Source: an uncultured Collinsella sp. (GTDB taxonomy: Bacteria > Actinomycetota > Coriobacteriia > Coriobacteriales > Coriobacteriaceae). From it: DNA of 6,034 bases. Where the stretch lies: positions 1-6,034 of the forward strand of contig USOF01000087.1 in NCBI GenBank assembly GCA_900556285.1. Direction: 5' to 3'. Shown here piece by piece: positions 5,262-6,034 of the stretch; the first letter of the stretch is position 1, and every line of letters begins with the position of its first letter. The notes beneath the pieces were generated by a model, which made no database searches, had not been told where the DNA came from, and saw nothing but the letters and a program-made list of their open reading frames with translations. Position numbers and translations under genes: made by a program.

Positions 5262-5986
5262 TTAATCAACTGAAACGCTGACGTCCATCCGCTGATCTCG
5301 GTCGCTATATCCGATCATCAGTTCCCGTCCCTTTTTATCCTTTGCGCAAAAACTGCTGTCATACGAATATTCGATGTCCTTGTATCCCTTTTTCTTGCAA
5401 GCTTTGATGTATTTGTCGTACCCATCACAATCGATGCCAAATGCGACAAACGAAAGACAGTCTTTTTCGTCTAACGACGTATAAACGATAGGGCAGTCAG
5501 GCTTCGGCAAGGATTTTGCAAGGGCTTTTGTTGGCCAGTCATACGCCTTGACACCGCCCTTTGATGAAGTCGTATAGGTTTTCGACTTGAAACTATAGTA
5601 CTCGAGATATATCTTTCCATCGCCGCCTAGATAGGCAATAGTCGCCACTGAAGGCTCCATCAGGTCATATTGATTCTGCTGGGCATTGGCGACATAGTCA
5701 CCATGGGTAATGCACGGAACGCTATCAACTGATTCTCGCTTCTCGACGATTCGCTGGCTATCCGCCGTCATTTTCAGCGTTGAATAATCGTGCGCAGCCT
5801 CTTCCTCATCAAAAACGTCAGTAAACAGAAGTTTCTGTTCGTCAGTCAACTCCCCTTTCGGCTCAAACTGAATAGTGAACTGAGCAATATCGAAGCTCGA
5901 TTTATTGTCATATTCAAATGTCATCATCTCGACGCCATCAACAACGCCTTCTGAGACGCTCCAGTTTAGTTGATCGATTTTTACTG
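5262..5986 (-). CDS. probable exported protein with DUF6591-like C-terminus, N-terminus missing at contig end
   Basis: The frame stays open past the two methionines at 5922-5927, reading VKIDQLNWSVSEGVVDGVEMM up to the adapter junction, so those Met codons are internal and the true start is lost. The first part (WSVSEG..., FEYDNKSSFDIAQFTIQFEPKGELTDEQ) has the alternating pattern of a beta-sandwich domain. A central region follows (DSVPCITHGDYVAN, PSVATIAYLGGDGKIYLEYYSFKSKTY). The C-terminal about 95 residues, from YDWPTKALAKSLPKPDCP through YDKYIKACKKKGYKDIEYSYDSSFCAKDKKGRELMIGYSDRDQRMDVSVSV, resemble the DUF6591 domain as I recall it. Such proteins usually carry a lipoprotein signal, which would lie in the missing part. 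Function is unknown. The gene shares the low-GC composition of the DUF4230 gene. Confidence 0.75.
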
Positions 5987-6034
5987 CTGTCTCTTATACA
6001 CATCTCCGAGCCCACGAGACTCCTGAGCATCTCG
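5987..6034 (+). other. Illumina Nextera transposase adapter with i7 index (not biological)
   Basis: CTGTCTCTTATACACATCT (5987-6005) is the 19-base Tn5 mosaic end. CCGAGCCCACGAGAC (6006-6020) is the Nextera read-2 adapter arm. TCCTGAGC (6021-6028) equals index N704 as I know the index list. ATCTCG (6029-6034) is the start of the P7 sequence. The order matches read-through into the adapter exactly, so these bases are library sequence left on the contig end. Confidence 0.98.

Noticed and set aside
5231..5270. Small dyads AACGCGTT and GTTGAT/ATCAAC near the stop of the - strand gene
   Set aside because: Short, overlapping and not followed by a T-run; expected by chance in a region this size.
5987..6005. 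Tn5/IS50 transposon end as a natural mobile element
   Set aside because: The mosaic end is followed at once by the Nextera read-2 arm, an 8-base index and the P7 start, which only occur in library adapters.
1..6034. CRISPR array, tRNA, rRNA, transposase or phage genes
   Set aside because: No regularly spaced repeats, cloverleaf sequence or relevant protein motifs were seen on either strand.

Overview
The window looks like a chromosomal segment from a high-GC, gut-type actinobacterium of the class Coriobacteriia, most plausibly Collinsella or a close relative. This rests on the protein style of the GTPase, TrmL and flavoprotein genes, the roughly 60% GC of the left part, and dispersed GGGACAG-type hairpin sequences, all judged from memory. 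No marker gene in the window settles the genus. The sequence ends in library adapter (5987-6034), so it is the physical end of an Illumina Nextera-derived contig.

The left part (1-4222) is dense, GC-rich and all on the + strand. It starts inside a c-di-GMP signalling gene with the order GGDEF, PAS-like domain, degenerate second GGDEF, and no EAL domain before its stop. A possible extended -10 promoter and an inverted repeat overlapping the ribosome binding site then precede a two-gene unit: a flavodoxin-fold protein with a four-cysteine motif, and an ArsC/Spx-fold protein that lacks the usual N-terminal cysteine. Next is a COG0523/CobW-type metallochaperone GTPase with all its motifs, closed by a very strong intrinsic terminator. 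The last gene of this part is trmL (tRNA wobble 2'-O-methyltransferase), which carries an insertion of about 40 residues in front of its knot motif.

The middle (4216-4340) is a convergent intergenic region packed with dyads: a three-armed repeat starting on the trmL stop codon, a 14-bp perfect hairpin that probably ends transcription from both sides, and a 12-bp palindrome touching it.

The right part (4366-5986) is on the - strand and clearly more AT-rich (sampled 60-base lines give 37-52% GC in genes and 25-35% in the spacer, against 62% in the GTPase gene). It holds a membrane-anchored DUF4230 protein and a protein with a DUF6591-like C-terminal region whose N-terminus is cut off by the contig end. 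They look like accessory envelope proteins. Nothing in the window ties them to a defined pathway.

No tRNA, rRNA, CRISPR array, transposase or phage gene was seen. I did not find a convincing new multi-gene system. The most useful observations are the adapter, the Cys-to-Ser change in the ArsC-like protein, the TrmL insertion, the degenerate tandem GGDEF protein and the clustered dyads.
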